Made by a program: the position numbers and the translations under genes. Shown piece by piece: positions 7,981-16,380 of a DNA stretch of 53,892 nt. The first letter of the stretch is position 1; every line of letters starts with the position of its first letter. Origin of the DNA: JBBILG01 sp037445085 (GTDB lineage Bacteria; Pseudomonadota; Gammaproteobacteria; Burkholderiales; Methylophilaceae). Under the pieces are notes generated by a model. The model was not told the DNA's origin. It did no database searches and saw nothing but the letters and a program-made list of their open reading frames with translations. The DNA lies in the NCBI GenBank assembly GCA_037445085.1, contig JBBILG010000002.1, forward strand, positions 1-53,892, given 5' to 3'.

Positions 7981-8891
7981 TGCGGATTTTCCGCCACATC
8001 GCGCCTTCCGGCGCACCCCAGGCGCTCGCCATCGGCAACTTCGACGGCGTGCACCGCGGCCACCAGGCCATCCTGGCCCGCCTCGGGCAGCGCGCCGAAC
8101 AGGGTCTGGTGCCCAGCGTGATGACCTTCGAGCCGCATCCGCGCGAGTATTTCTCGCCGGAGACGGCGCCGGCACGTCTTACTTCGCTGCGCGAAAAGCT
8201 GGAACTGTTCGCCGAGCTGGGCGTGGAGCGGGTCTATCTGGTCCGCTTCAATGGCAAGTTCGCCGCGCTTTCCGCACCGGCCTTCATGGACACCATCCTG
8301 CGCCCGCTCAACGCGCGGTACCTGCTGGTGGGGGAGGATTTCCGCTTCGGCGCCGGACGCGGCGGCGACATCCTGACGCTGCGCGCGGCCGGTTTCCACG
8401 CCGAGAGCGTGGCCGCGGTCACCCATGAGGGCGTGCGGGTCTCCAGTACCGCCATCCGCACCGCGCTGGCTGCCGGCGACCTCGGGCGCGCCGAGGCCCT
8501 GCTGGGACGGCCGTACAGCGTGAGCGGGCATGTCGCGCATGGCGACAAGCTGGGCCGCACCCTCGGCTATCCCACCGCCAACATCCACATGCTGCACGAG
8601 CGGCCGCCGCTTTTCGGCATCTATGCGGTAAAATTGCGCGGTCTCGGCGCGCACGATCTGCCGGGAGTGGCGAGCCTCGGGGTGCGGCCTACCGTGAAGC
8701 AGCAGGGCAGGCCGCTGCTGGAAGTGCATCTCTTCGATTTCGACCGCGACATCTACGGCCGGCACGTGCGCGTGCTGTTCCTGCACAAGATTCGCGACGA
8801 GGCCAGATTTTCCGACATGGAGGCGCTCAGGCGCCAGATCGCCGCCGACGAGCAGACGGCGCGCGCCTATTTTTCGAACGAAGCGAAATGA
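7980..8891 (+). CDS. ribF: Bifunctional riboflavin kinase/FAD synthetase
   Basis: The enzyme makes FMN then FAD from riboflavin. The N-terminal adenylyltransferase domain has IGNFDGVHRGHQ near residues 18-29; the C-terminal flavokinase domain has LGRTLGYPTANIH near 191. Length is 303 aa. The ATG overlaps the murJ stop (TGATG), and the stop overlaps ileS by 4 bp, the standard murJ-ribF-ileS-lspA order. Confidence 0.96.
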   Translation: MRIFRHIAPSGAPQALAIGNFDGVHRGHQAILARLGQRAEQGLVPSVMTFEPHPREYFSPETAPARLTSLREKLELFAELGVERVYLVRFNGKFAALSAPAFMDTILRPLNARYLLVGEDFRFGAGRGGDILTLRAAGFHAESVAAVTHEGVRVSSTAIRTALAAGDLGRAEALLGRPYSVSGHVAHGDKLGRTLGYPTANIHMLHERPPLFGIYAVKLRGLGAHDLPGVASLGVRPTVKQQGRPLLEVHLFDFDRDIYGRHVRVLFLHKIRDEARFSDMEALRRQIAADEQTARAYFSNEAK

Positions 8892-11674
8892 CAGATTACA
8901 AGGACACCCTGAACCTGCCCGACACGCCATTTCCCATGCGGGGCGACCTCGCCAGGCGCGAACCGGTCTGGACGCAGGCGTGGCGGGCAGGCAGGCTCTA
9001 TCAACGCATCCGCGAGACGGCCAAGGGGCGCCCCAGGTTCATCCTGCACGACGGCCCGCCCTACGCCAACGGCGACATTCACATCGGCCATGCGGTCAAC
9101 AAGATCCTCAAGGACATCATCGTCAAGGCCAGGACCCTGTCCGGCTTCGACGCGCCCTTCGTCCCCGGCTGGGACTGCCACGGCCTACCCATCGAACTCG
9201 TGGTGGAAAAGCTCCACGGCAAGGACGTCCCGCCGGCGCAATTCCGCGAACTGTGCCGCGACTACGCGGGCCGGCAGGTGGAGCGGCAGAAGGCCGACTT
9301 CATCCGTCTGGGCGTGCTGGGCGACTGGGACAATCCTTACCTGACCATGGATTTCAAGACCGAGGCCGATATCATGCGTGCGCTTGGCCGCATCCACGCC
9401 AACGGCTACCTCTACCAGGGTTCCAAGCCGGTACACTGGTGTGTGGACTGCGGCTCGGCGCTGGCTGAGGCCGAGGTCGAGTACGAGGACAGGAACTCGC
9501 CGGCCATCGACGTCGGCTTCCGCGCGGCGGACAACGCCGCCGTGTGCAGGGTGTTCGGCCTCGGACATACGCCCGAGCCGATCTCCGCGGTGATCTGGAC
9601 CACCACGCCGTGGACGCTGCCGGCCAACCAGGCGGTGTGCGTGCATCCGGGGCTCGTCTACGACCTCATCCAGACGCCGCACGGCCTCCTGATCCTGGCG
9701 CGCGGGCTGGCCGAGGCCGCCATCCGCCGCTACGGCTTCGAGGCGGTGGAAGTGATCGCCAACTGCAAGGGGGCGGCGCTGGAGCAGGTGAAGCTGCGGC
9801 ACCCGTTCTACGACCGGTTGGTGCCCATCATCTGCGGCGATCACGTCACCACCGACGCCGGCACCGGCCTGGTGCACACCGCCCCGGCGCACGGTCTGGA
9901 GGACTACGCGGCGGGCATGCGCTACGACCTGCCGGTGGACAATCCGGTGGATGGCGATGGCAGGTTCCACGGTCATGTCGAGCTGTTCGGCGGCATGGGC
10001 ATCTGGGATGCCAACCAGGCGATCATCGAGACGCTGCGGGCGAGAAACCATCTGCTCGCCTCGGCGCGTCTCGACCACAGCTACCCGCATTGCTGGCGCC
10101 ACAAGACGCCGGTGATCTTCCGCGCCACTCATCAGTGGTTCATCGGCATGGGCCAGCACGGCCCGGACGGCCAGACCCTGCGCGGCATCGCCAATGCCGC
10201 CGTGGCGCACACCCGGTTCTTCCCGGCCTGGGGCCGCGCGCGCCTGGAGGCCATGATCCGCAGCCGTCCGGACTGGTGCGTGTCGCGCCAGCGCAACTGG
10301 GGCGTGCCCATGCCGCTGTTCGTGCACAAGGAAACCGGCCATCTGCATCCCGACACCCTGGCGTTGCTGGAGCAAGTCTGCCAGCTTGTCGCGCGCCAGG
10401 GCATCGAGGCCTGGTTCAGCCTGGACGGCGTTGCCTTCCTGGCGGAGCATGCTCCGCAGGACGCCGGAGAGTACAAAAAGGTCACCGACACCCTGGACGT
10501 GTGGTTCGACTCCGGCGCCACCCATGCCGCCGTGCTCAAGCGTCGCGAGGAGCTGGCACACCCGGCAGACCTCTATCTGGAAGGTTCGGACCAGCACCGC
10601 GGCTGGTTCCAGTCCAGCCTGCTGACCGGCTGTGCCATCGACGGCCGCGCGCCCTACGAAGCCTTGCTGACGCATGGCTTCGTGGTGGACGGTGCCGGCC
10701 ACAAGATGAGCAAGTCCAGGGGCAACGTCATCGCCCCGCAGAAGGTGGTGGACACCTACGGTGCCGACATCCTGCGGTTGTGGGTGGCTTCCACCGATTA
10801 TTCCGGCGAGCTCACCATCTCCGACGAAATCCTCAGGCGCGTGGTGGAAAGCTATCGCCGCATCCGCAACACCCTGCGCTTCCTGCTCGCCAACCTGGCC
10901 GATTTCGACGCCAGCCGGGACATGCTGCCGCCGGAGCAGTGGCTGGAAATCGACCGCTACGCGATCGCCATGACGAGGGCGCTGCAGGATGACATGCTGG
11001 CCGCCTTTGACCGCTACGAGTTCCACGTGGTGGCGCAGCGTTTCACGAGTTTTTGCTCGGAAGACCTGGGCGGCTTCTATCTCGACATCCTGAAGGACCG
11101 GCTGTACACCACGGGCCGCGCCAGTCTGGCGCGGCGCTCGGCGCAGAGCGCGCTGTGGCACGTCGCGCACAGCCTGCTGAAGCTCATGGCGCCCATTCTC
11201 AGCTTCACCGCCGAGGAGGCCTGGGGTCTGGTGAGCGGCAAGGCGGACGACAGCGTGTTCCTGCACCTGTGGCATGAATTCCCGGAGACGGAAGATGCGT
11301 TGTTGCAGAAATGGCAGGCCATCCGCGAGTTCCGCGCGCGCGTCACCAAGCAGCTCGAAGAGGTGCGCGCGGCGGGCGGCATCGGCGCCTCGCTGCAGGC
11401 GGAGCTGGACATCCATGCCCATGGCGAAAGCTACGAGCGCCTGGCCTCGCTGGGCGACGACCTGCATTTCGTCCTCATCACTTCGCGCGCCACCTTGCAT
11501 CGCGCAGCGAGCGAGTCCGGGGAGTGCATCACCGTCACGCCGAGCAGTCATCGCAAGTGCGAGCGCTGCTGGCACTACCGTGCCGACGTCGGCCTGGAGG
11601 CGGCCCACCCGCACATCTGCGGGCGCTGCGTGAGCAATCTGTACGGTGACGGGGAGTCGCGCCGGCATGCCTGA
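8888..11674 (+). CDS. ileS: Isoleucyl-tRNA synthetase
   Basis: This class I aminoacyl-tRNA synthetase charges tRNA-Ile. The 928-aa protein has HIGH at 65-68, KMSKS at about 606-610, an editing (CP1) insert between them and a C-terminal zinc-binding segment with CERCWHYR and CGRC. Length fits the family. The stop codon directly abuts an inverted-repeat element that separates it from lspA. Confidence 0.98.
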   Translation: MTDYKDTLNLPDTPFPMRGDLARREPVWTQAWRAGRLYQRIRETAKGRPRFILHDGPPYANGDIHIGHAVNKILKDIIVKARTLSGFDAPFVPGWDCHGLPIELVVEKLHGKDVPPAQFRELCRDYAGRQVERQKADFIRLGVLGDWDNPYLTMDFKTEADIMRALGRIHANGYLYQGSKPVHWCVDCGSALAEAEVEYEDRNSPAIDVGFRAADNAAVCRVFGLGHTPEPISAVIWTTTPWTLPANQAVCVHPGLVYDLIQTPHGLLILARGLAEAAIRRYGFEAVEVIANCKGAALEQVKLRHPFYDRLVPIICGDHVTTDAGTGLVHTAPAHGLEDYAAGMRYDLPVDNPVDGDGRFHGHVELFGGMGIWDANQAIIETLRARNHLLASARLDHSYPHCWRHKTPVIFRATHQWFIGMGQHGPDGQTLRGIANAAVAHTRFFPAWGRARLEAMIRSRPDWCVSRQRNWGVPMPLFVHKETGHLHPDTLALLEQVCQLVARQGIEAWFSLDGVAFLAEHAPQDAGEYKKVTDTLDVWFDSGATHAAVLKRREELAHPADLYLEGSDQHRGWFQSSLLTGCAIDGRAPYEALLTHGFVVDGAGHKMSKSRGNVIAPQKVVDTYGADILRLWVASTDYSGELTISDEILRRVVESYRRIRNTLRFLLANLADFDASRDMLPPEQWLEIDRYAIAMTRALQDDMLAAFDRYEFHVVAQRFTSFCSEDLGGFYLDILKDRLYTTGRASLARRSAQSALWHVAHSLLKLMAPILSFTAEEAWGLVSGKADDSVFLHLWHEFPETEDALLQKWQAIREFRARVTKQLEEVRAAGGIGASLQAELDIHAHGESYERLASLGDDLHFVLITSRATLHRAASESGECITVTPSSHRKCERCWHYRADVGLEAAHPHICGRCVSNLYGDGESRRHA

Positions 11675-11817
11675 GAAGCTGTCTCAAAGCATGCTGCGGA
11701 GCGTGTCTGCGGTGTTGCGCGGTACTCGCTTCCTCGCCGTACTCCGTGCACTGTCTTGGTCGCTGTGGGCCAAACGCCCCGCATCCCGCTCTCCTCGCGA
11801 TTTTTTGAGACAACTTC
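11675..11817. repeat. 143-bp inverted-repeat-bounded element (MITE-like) between ileS and lspA
   Basis: The left end GAAGCTGTCTCAAA (11675-11688) and right end TTTGAGACAACTTC (11804-11817) are inverted copies with one mismatch over 14 nt. The interior has no recognisable gene, and the element exactly fills the gap from the ileS stop to just before the lspA ribosome site. No clear target duplication is visible. A miniature transposable or dispersed repeat is the simplest reading; copy number cannot be judged here. Confidence 0.55.
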
Positions 11818-11830
11818 CGAGGGTGCACCC

Positions 11831-12301
11831 ATGAAGTCGCTGCGCATCTGGCTGGGTATCGCCGCGCTCGTCGTCGTGCTCGACCTCTGCACCAAGCATC
11901 TGGTGCAGTCGGCGCTGCACTACGGCGAGCACGTACCGGTGACGGCCTTCTTCGACATCGTCCTGTTCCACAACAAGGGTGCCGCCTTCAGCCTGCTGGC
12001 CGATGCCGGCGGCTGGCAGCGCGCGCTGCTCAGCGCCATCGCCATCGTCGCCGCGGTGGTCATTGTGCACCTGCTGGTGAAGCACCCGCAGCAGAGGCTG
12101 TTCTGCCTCGGCCTCAGCCTGGTGCTGGGAGGCGCCCTGGGCAACCTCTACGACCGCCTCACCCTGGGTTATGTGGTGGATTTCCTGTTTTTCCACTACC
12201 GGGAGTGGTATTGGCCGGCGTTCAACGTCGCCGATGCGGCCATTTTCGTCGGCGTGCTGCTGCTAGTGTGGGATGGGCTGCGCAAGCCGGCCAACAAGTA
12301 G
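11831..12301 (+). CDS. lspA: Prolipoprotein signal peptidase (signal peptidase II)
   Basis: This inner-membrane aspartyl protease cleaves the signal peptides of lipid-modified prolipoproteins. The 156-aa protein has four hydrophobic helices and both catalytic Asp motifs, GNLYDRL near residue 108 and FNVADAAI near 135. The ATG at 11831 is chosen because MKSLRIWLGIAALVVVLDL is the canonical start; the upstream in-frame extension lies in the repeat element. Confidence 0.96.
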   Translation: MKSLRIWLGIAALVVVLDLCTKHLVQSALHYGEHVPVTAFFDIVLFHNKGAAFSLLADAGGWQRALLSAIAIVAAVVIVHLLVKHPQQRLFCLGLSLVLGGALGNLYDRLTLGYVVDFLFFHYREWYWPAFNVADAAIFVGVLLLVWDGLRKPANK

Positions 12302-12328
12302 GACCCGGCAAGGCCGGCGCGTACGCCG

Positions 12329-12778
12329 TCAGCCGGCCGGCAGCTTGCGCAATGCGACGGCATTCATGCAGTAGCGCAACCCGCCGGGGTCCGGCCCGTC
12401 GGCAAACACGTGGCCCAGATGTGCATCGCAGGTGTTGCACCTAGTCTCGATGCGCGTCATGCCGAGGCTGGAATCGACCTGATAGGCGATGGCATTGCAA
12501 CTTGCCGGCTGGCGGAACGAGGGCCAGCCGGTACCGGAGTCGAACTTTTCCGCGGCATCGAAGAGTAGGGTGCCGCAGCACACGCAAGCATACAGGCCGG
12601 GTTCGAGCAGGGTGCACATGGGCGAGCTGAAAGGGCGTTCGGTTGCCGCTTCCCGCGTGACGCGGTATTGCGCTTCGCTGAGCACGGCTTTCCATTCGGC
12701 GGCCGTCTTGCGCACCACGCGGTCGGGTTCCTGGTTGCCGGTGGTGGCGAATCGCACCACGTCATGCCATGTCAGCAT
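12329..12778 (-). CDS. msrB: Peptide methionine-(R)-S-oxide reductase
   Basis: MsrB repairs the R epimer of methionine sulfoxide. The 149-aa protein has the structural zinc CxxC pairs CVCC and CNTC, the GWPSF motif and catalytic Cys in RYCMNAVAL near the C-terminus. The start at 12778 (MLTWHDVVRF) is preferred over an upstream ATG at 12823. It lies downstream of the DUF3365 gene on the same strand and converges with lspA. Confidence 0.94.
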   Translation of the reverse strand: MLTWHDVVRFATTGNQEPDRVVRKTAAEWKAVLSEAQYRVTREAATERPFSSPMCTLLEPGLYACVCCGTLLFDAAEKFDSGTGWPSFRQPASCNAIAYQVDSSLGMTRIETRCNTCDAHLGHVFADGPDPGGLRYCMNAVALRKLPAG

Positions 12779-12856
12779 GGCGCCGCCGACCTTGTCCGCG
12801 CCCCCGGCCCGATAGCGGCGCACCTTCGATTGCCGCGTCAGCGGGGATGGGTGCCA

Positions 12857-13438
12857 TCAATCCAGCTTCTTCCGGATCGACACCGCGCCCCGGATGGACC
12901 CCGCGCTATAGCCGGTGGCCTGGTCGCCCGGATATTCCCTGGCAAGGATGGCCTTGACCCCGTCGGAGATCTGGTAGGGCTGACCGTGGCATTGCAGGCA
13001 CATGGGCTGGGTGGGGATGGCCTTTATGTAGCGGAACCAGCGGCCGTCGGCGTCTTCGGTGACCGTGGCCTTTTCCATGCCGGCGAGCGGTTCGCGCTGG
13101 CGCAGGCGAATCTCGAAACCCTCCAGGGTGCTGGTTTCCCAGGTATCGGGCACGCCCAGGGTGGGGTTGCGCGGCTTGAGCGAGACGCGTTTGACTGCGC
13201 GGCCATTCCGGGAGTATTCGGCGGCGAGGGCGGGGGCGACTTCCTTGCAGGTGGCGATGGCGCTTTCCGGGCCGCCGGTTTCCAGCTGCTGCTTGAGCAC
13301 GCCGGCGAGCTTCTGCATGAACTCCTGCGCGGTCTTGCGTGCCTCTTCGGTGTAGCGCGCGGCCGGGTCGTCAGCGGCATGGACGCTGCCGGCGAACAGG
13401 GTCGCGCCGGCCAGCAGGGACTGCATGGTCTTGGTCAT
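12857..13438 (-). CDS. Exported DUF3365 (Tll0287-like) haem-binding protein
   Basis: The 193-aa protein has an N-terminal signal peptide (MTKTMQSLLAGATLFAGSVHA) and a single c-type haem motif, CLQCH, near residue 162. The layout (helical N-half, then a PAS-like half with the haem site) fits the DUF3365/Tll0287-like family, thought to be periplasmic redox or gas sensors. It sits 75 bp downstream of regA and upstream of msrB on the same strand, suggesting a redox function. The start at 13438 follows the signal-peptide pattern. Confidence 0.8.
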   Translation of the reverse strand: MTKTMQSLLAGATLFAGSVHAADDPAARYTEEARKTAQEFMQKLAGVLKQQLETGGPESAIATCKEVAPALAAEYSRNGRAVKRVSLKPRNPTLGVPDTWETSTLEGFEIRLRQREPLAGMEKATVTEDADGRWFRYIKAIPTQPMCLQCHGQPYQISDGVKAILAREYPGDQATGYSAGSIRGAVSIRKKLD

Positions 13439-13513
13439 GAGCTTATCCTCCAGTGAACATCGACGGTATTTTGTCCCCATTTTAGCCGCCCGAGTTCATT
13501 CTGGCGATGCCGC

Positions 13514-14071
13514 TCAGACCCGCTGCGGGGGGCGCTTGGCCAGCTTTCTTTGCAGGGTGCGGCGGTGCATGTTGAGGGCGCGCGCGGTGGCGGAAACGTT
13601 GCCGTCGTGCTCGGCGAACACGCGCTGGATGTGCTCCCACTCCAGGCGGTCCACGCTCAGGGGATGGGCGGCGACGGCGGCTTTGGTGTCGCCTTCGGCG
13701 CGGTCGAAGGCGGCCACCACCTCGGCTGCATCCACCGGCTTGGCGAGATAGTAGGTGGCACCCAGCTTGATGGCTTCCACCGCCGTGGCGATGCTGGCAT
13801 AGCCGGTGAGCACCACGATGCGGGTGGCGGGGTCGAGCGCGTGCAAGCGGCGCACCAGCGCCAGGCCGGAATCGCCTGGCATCCTGAGGTCGACCAGCGC
13901 GTACTCCGGCGTCTCGCGCTGCGCCAGGGCCAGCGCGGAGGCGGCATCGTGCGCCACGCTGACGGCATAGCCGCGGCGGGTGAGCGCGCGCGCCATCACC
14001 TCGCAGAAAGTAGGGTCGTCGTCCGCCAGCAGCAGGGTGGGGCGTTCGTCGTCGCCTGCAGCGGCGGTCAC
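13514..14071 (-). CDS. regA: Redox response regulator of the RegA/PrrA/ActR family
   Basis: This single-domain receiver with a short C-terminal Fis-type helix-turn-helix has 185 aa, the family length. The acidic pocket is DDD 17-19, the phospho-acceptor is D61 in VDLRMPG, and the lysine is in LAKPVD. The C-terminal NVSATARALNMHRRTLQRKL is the highly conserved RegA recognition helix region. The GTG start at 14071 overlaps the regB stop by 4 bp (GTGA), so the two are coupled. A longer upstream frame lies inside regB and is rejected. Confidence 0.93.
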   Translation of the reverse strand: MTAAAGDDERPTLLLADDDPTFCEVMARALTRRGYAVSVAHDAASALALAQRETPEYALVDLRMPGDSGLALVRRLHALDPATRIVVLTGYASIATAVEAIKLGATYYLAKPVDAAEVVAAFDRAEGDTKAAVAAHPLSVDRLEWEHIQRVFAEHDGNVSATARALNMHRRTLQRKLAKRPPQRV

Positions 14072-15348
14072 GGCCGGTTCCCCGCGGCGAGCGCGTGCAG
14101 CGGCAGCCGCACGCGCGTGATGGCGCCACCGGCGGCATGGTTCTCCAGGCTGACGCTGCCGCCCAGGCGGCCGAGGATGGTGCGCGCCAGATAGAGGCCG
14201 AGCCCCATGCCATGCTCCTGCTTGGTGGTGAAAAAAGGGGCGCCGACCCGCGCAGCCACTTCCGGTGCCAGGCCGGGGCCATCGTCGACAATGTCCAAGT
14301 GCAGCTCGCCGGCATCCCACTGGCCGCGGATTTCCAGGCGCGTGGCGGCGGCGTCGGCGGCGTTATCCAGCAGGTTGGCGAGCGCTTGGCCGAGGGTGCG
14401 GTCGCCGACGATGGTGGGCGCCGGGATGCTGCCGGACAGCGTGCAGGCCACGCTGGTATCGGGGCGCAGATCGCGCCAGCGCGCGATGGTGTGGTCGAGG
14501 AAGACATCCAGCGGCTGCCCGTGGACGGCGCGCTCCTGGCCGGCAGCGGCGGTGATGGAGGTGAGGATTTCCTTGCAGCGCGCGACCTGGGCGCGTATCA
14601 GGGCGAGTGAGGCGGCCGGTTGCGGCCGGTCGTGCAGTTCCTCGGCCAGTTCGCCGGCGGTTACGGCGATCGTCGCCAGCGGCGTGCCCAGTTCGTGGGC
14701 GGCGGCGGCGGCCAAGGTGCCCAGTGCGAGCATGCGCTCACTTTCCAGTGCTTTTTCGCGCGCTTCCGCCACCAGGCGGTCATATTCCCGCAGGTTCTGA
14801 CCGATGCGCGTGACGAACACGGCAACCAGTCCGGCGCTGACCAGGAAGCCCAGCCACATGCCGACCAGGTGGATATCCAAGCCGGCGCCAGCCAGAGTGT
14901 GCACATGCAGGTGCGATAGCGGTACGTGAAAGAACACCAACAGGGAGTAACAGGCCATCGCCAGCAGCGCCAGCAGCCAGACGTGACGCGCGCGCAGGGC
15001 CACGGCGGCGACGGCGACCGGCAGCAGGTACATCCAGGCGAAGGGATTGCTGTAGCCGCCGGTGAAGTAGAACAGCACGGTGAGCGCGGCAAGGTCGGCC
15101 AGCAACTGGAGCAGGATTTCGCCTTCGCCGGCGTGGCCGGCATGGCGCAGCCGCAGCCAGGTGATGCCGTTGAGCAGCAGCATGCCGCCCAGCGCGATGC
15201 CGACCGGCAGCAGGGGGAGCGGGATGTGGAGGAAGTGCAGCAGCAGCGCGACGGATGCCAGGAAGGCCACCATGGCGCCGCGCAGCCAGAACAGCCGGCG
15301 CAGATTGTGCAGGGCGGCGCTCTGGTGAGGCCGGTCGGGAGTATGCAT
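14068..15348 (-). CDS. regB: Redox sensor histidine kinase of the RegB/PrrB/ActS family
   Basis: This membrane kinase has 426 aa with about six N-terminal helices (residues 20-180). It carries the quinone-sensing motif GGYSNPF at 97-103, the H-box H218 in AHELGTPL, and a cysteine C258 in ARCKEIL. The H-to-C distance of 40 residues equals that between His225 and redox-active Cys265 of Rhodobacter RegB. The C-terminal ATPase has NLLDNAADAA and GLGLYLA. It probably phosphorylates RegA in response to ubiquinone redox state. Confidence 0.93.
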   Translation of the reverse strand: MHTPDRPHQSAALHNLRRLFWLRGAMVAFLASVALLLHFLHIPLPLLPVGIALGGMLLLNGITWLRLRHAGHAGEGEILLQLLADLAALTVLFYFTGGYSNPFAWMYLLPVAVAAVALRARHVWLLALLAMACYSLLVFFHVPLSHLHVHTLAGAGLDIHLVGMWLGFLVSAGLVAVFVTRIGQNLREYDRLVAEAREKALESERMLALGTLAAAAAHELGTPLATIAVTAGELAEELHDRPQPAASLALIRAQVARCKEILTSITAAAGQERAVHGQPLDVFLDHTIARWRDLRPDTSVACTLSGSIPAPTIVGDRTLGQALANLLDNAADAAATRLEIRGQWDAGELHLDIVDDGPGLAPEVAARVGAPFFTTKQEHGMGLGLYLARTILGRLGGSVSLENHAAGGAITRVRLPLHALAAGNRP

Positions 15349-15354
15349 GTGCCG

Positions 15355-15399
15355 ATTTTATCCTGCATTCCACGGTAAAGTCTGCGGCATTCTGCCGCA
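15355..15399 (-). promoter_or_regulatory. regB promoter with candidate RegA/PrrA box
   Basis: On the minus strand, -10 TAAAAT (15360-15355) lies just before the regB ATG. The region 17 bp upstream (AGACTT, 15383-15378) is a poor -35. Abutting it is a palindrome, TGCGGCATTCTGCCGCA (15383-15399), fitting the GCGNC-N5-GNCGC form remembered for RegA/PrrA sites. A weak -35 with an adjacent activator box suggests autoregulation. The site is predicted, not proven. Confidence 0.5.
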
Positions 15400-15457
15400 T
15401 TCTCGCCGCTGCCGGCCGCCTCTACAATGCCAGGAAAACACCAAGGGGGAGCTGAGG

Positions 15458-16370
15458 CATGGCTGGCAGCGCCTGCTGCTGACGGGTGGCACCCGCGTGC
15501 TGCCCAGCGGTGCCATCCGCTACGACTATGACAATCACCCTGCCACCCTGCAGACCGGGAGCAAGCGCCGGCCGGAAAGCACCGAGGTGGATTTCAGCTA
15601 CGTCAGCCCCAAGCTGGGCGCCACCTGGCAGCTTGGGGGCTGCCAGCCTGTTCATCAGCTATGCCGAGGGCTTTCGCGTGCCGTCCGAAGGCCAGCTGTT
15701 CCAGCAGGGCAGCAATGCCAGCACGGTGGAACTCAAGCCCATCCGGGCGCGCAATGTCGAGATCGGTTTGCGCGGCCGCGCAGGCCCGCTGGAATACTCG
15801 CTGGCCGTATTCCACCTGAAGAAGATCGACGATGTGCTCAGCTTCAAGGATCCGGACAGCGGCGTCACCACTGCCACCAGCAACGGTGAGACCAGCCACA
15901 AGGGGGTCGAGCTGGGGCTGACGGCGCGACGGGCCGACAACCTGGAACTGAGCGGGGCGTTCTCCTGCATCCGGCATCGCTACGACGAATGGGTGGCCAA
16001 CGGCATCGACTTCTCCGGCAACGAGATCGAGAGCGCGCCGCGTTTCCTCGGCAACGTCACGCTGGACTGCCGGCAGGCGCTGCTCAACCGCGGCGGCGTG
16101 GTGCTGGAATGGGTGGGCGTGGGCAGCTACCGCATCGACCGGGCCAACACCCCCGGCCAGAAGTACGACGGGCACGACCTCTGTAACCTGCGCGCCAACT
16201 GGTTCCTCAGCCGCGAATGGGAAGTCTACGGCCGCGTCATGAACCTCGCCGATCGCCGCTACGCCGAGGTGGCATCCTACACCTCCAGCGGGCGCGAATA
16301 CGCGCCCGGCCTGCCGCGCACCGCCTACGTCGGGCTGGTATATCATTGGGATTCCCGACCCGAGCGATGA
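15458..16370 (+). pseudogene. TonB-dependent receptor, C-terminal fragment with frameshift
   Basis: Only the last 300 or so residues of a TonB-dependent outer-membrane receptor barrel are present: beta-strand repeats such as FISYAEGFRVPSEGQLF, then ...VYGRVMNLADRRYAEVASYTSSG and a final PGLPRTAYVGLVYHW. The plug and most of the barrel are missing. The first part (HGWQRLLLTGG to ATWQLGG) is in one frame and the rest in another; the join is a run of five G (15635-15639) where four would restore the frame. It is either a decayed gene or a deletion plus a homopolymer error. It abuts the BNR-protein gene and may once have headed that operon. Confidence 0.85.
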
Positions 16371-16380
16371 TCTCCCGCCC

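Noticed and set aside
12312..12338. Inverted repeat GGCCGGC/GCCGGCC between lspA and msrB
   Set aside because: The 7-bp arms have a 13-nt spacer and no T-tract, and overlap the msrB 3' end; too weak to call a terminator.
13482..14507. A 341-codon frame overlapping regA and the regB 3' half
   Set aside because: The product is Arg/Pro/Ser-rich with no domain; RegA and RegB account for the region completely in other frames.
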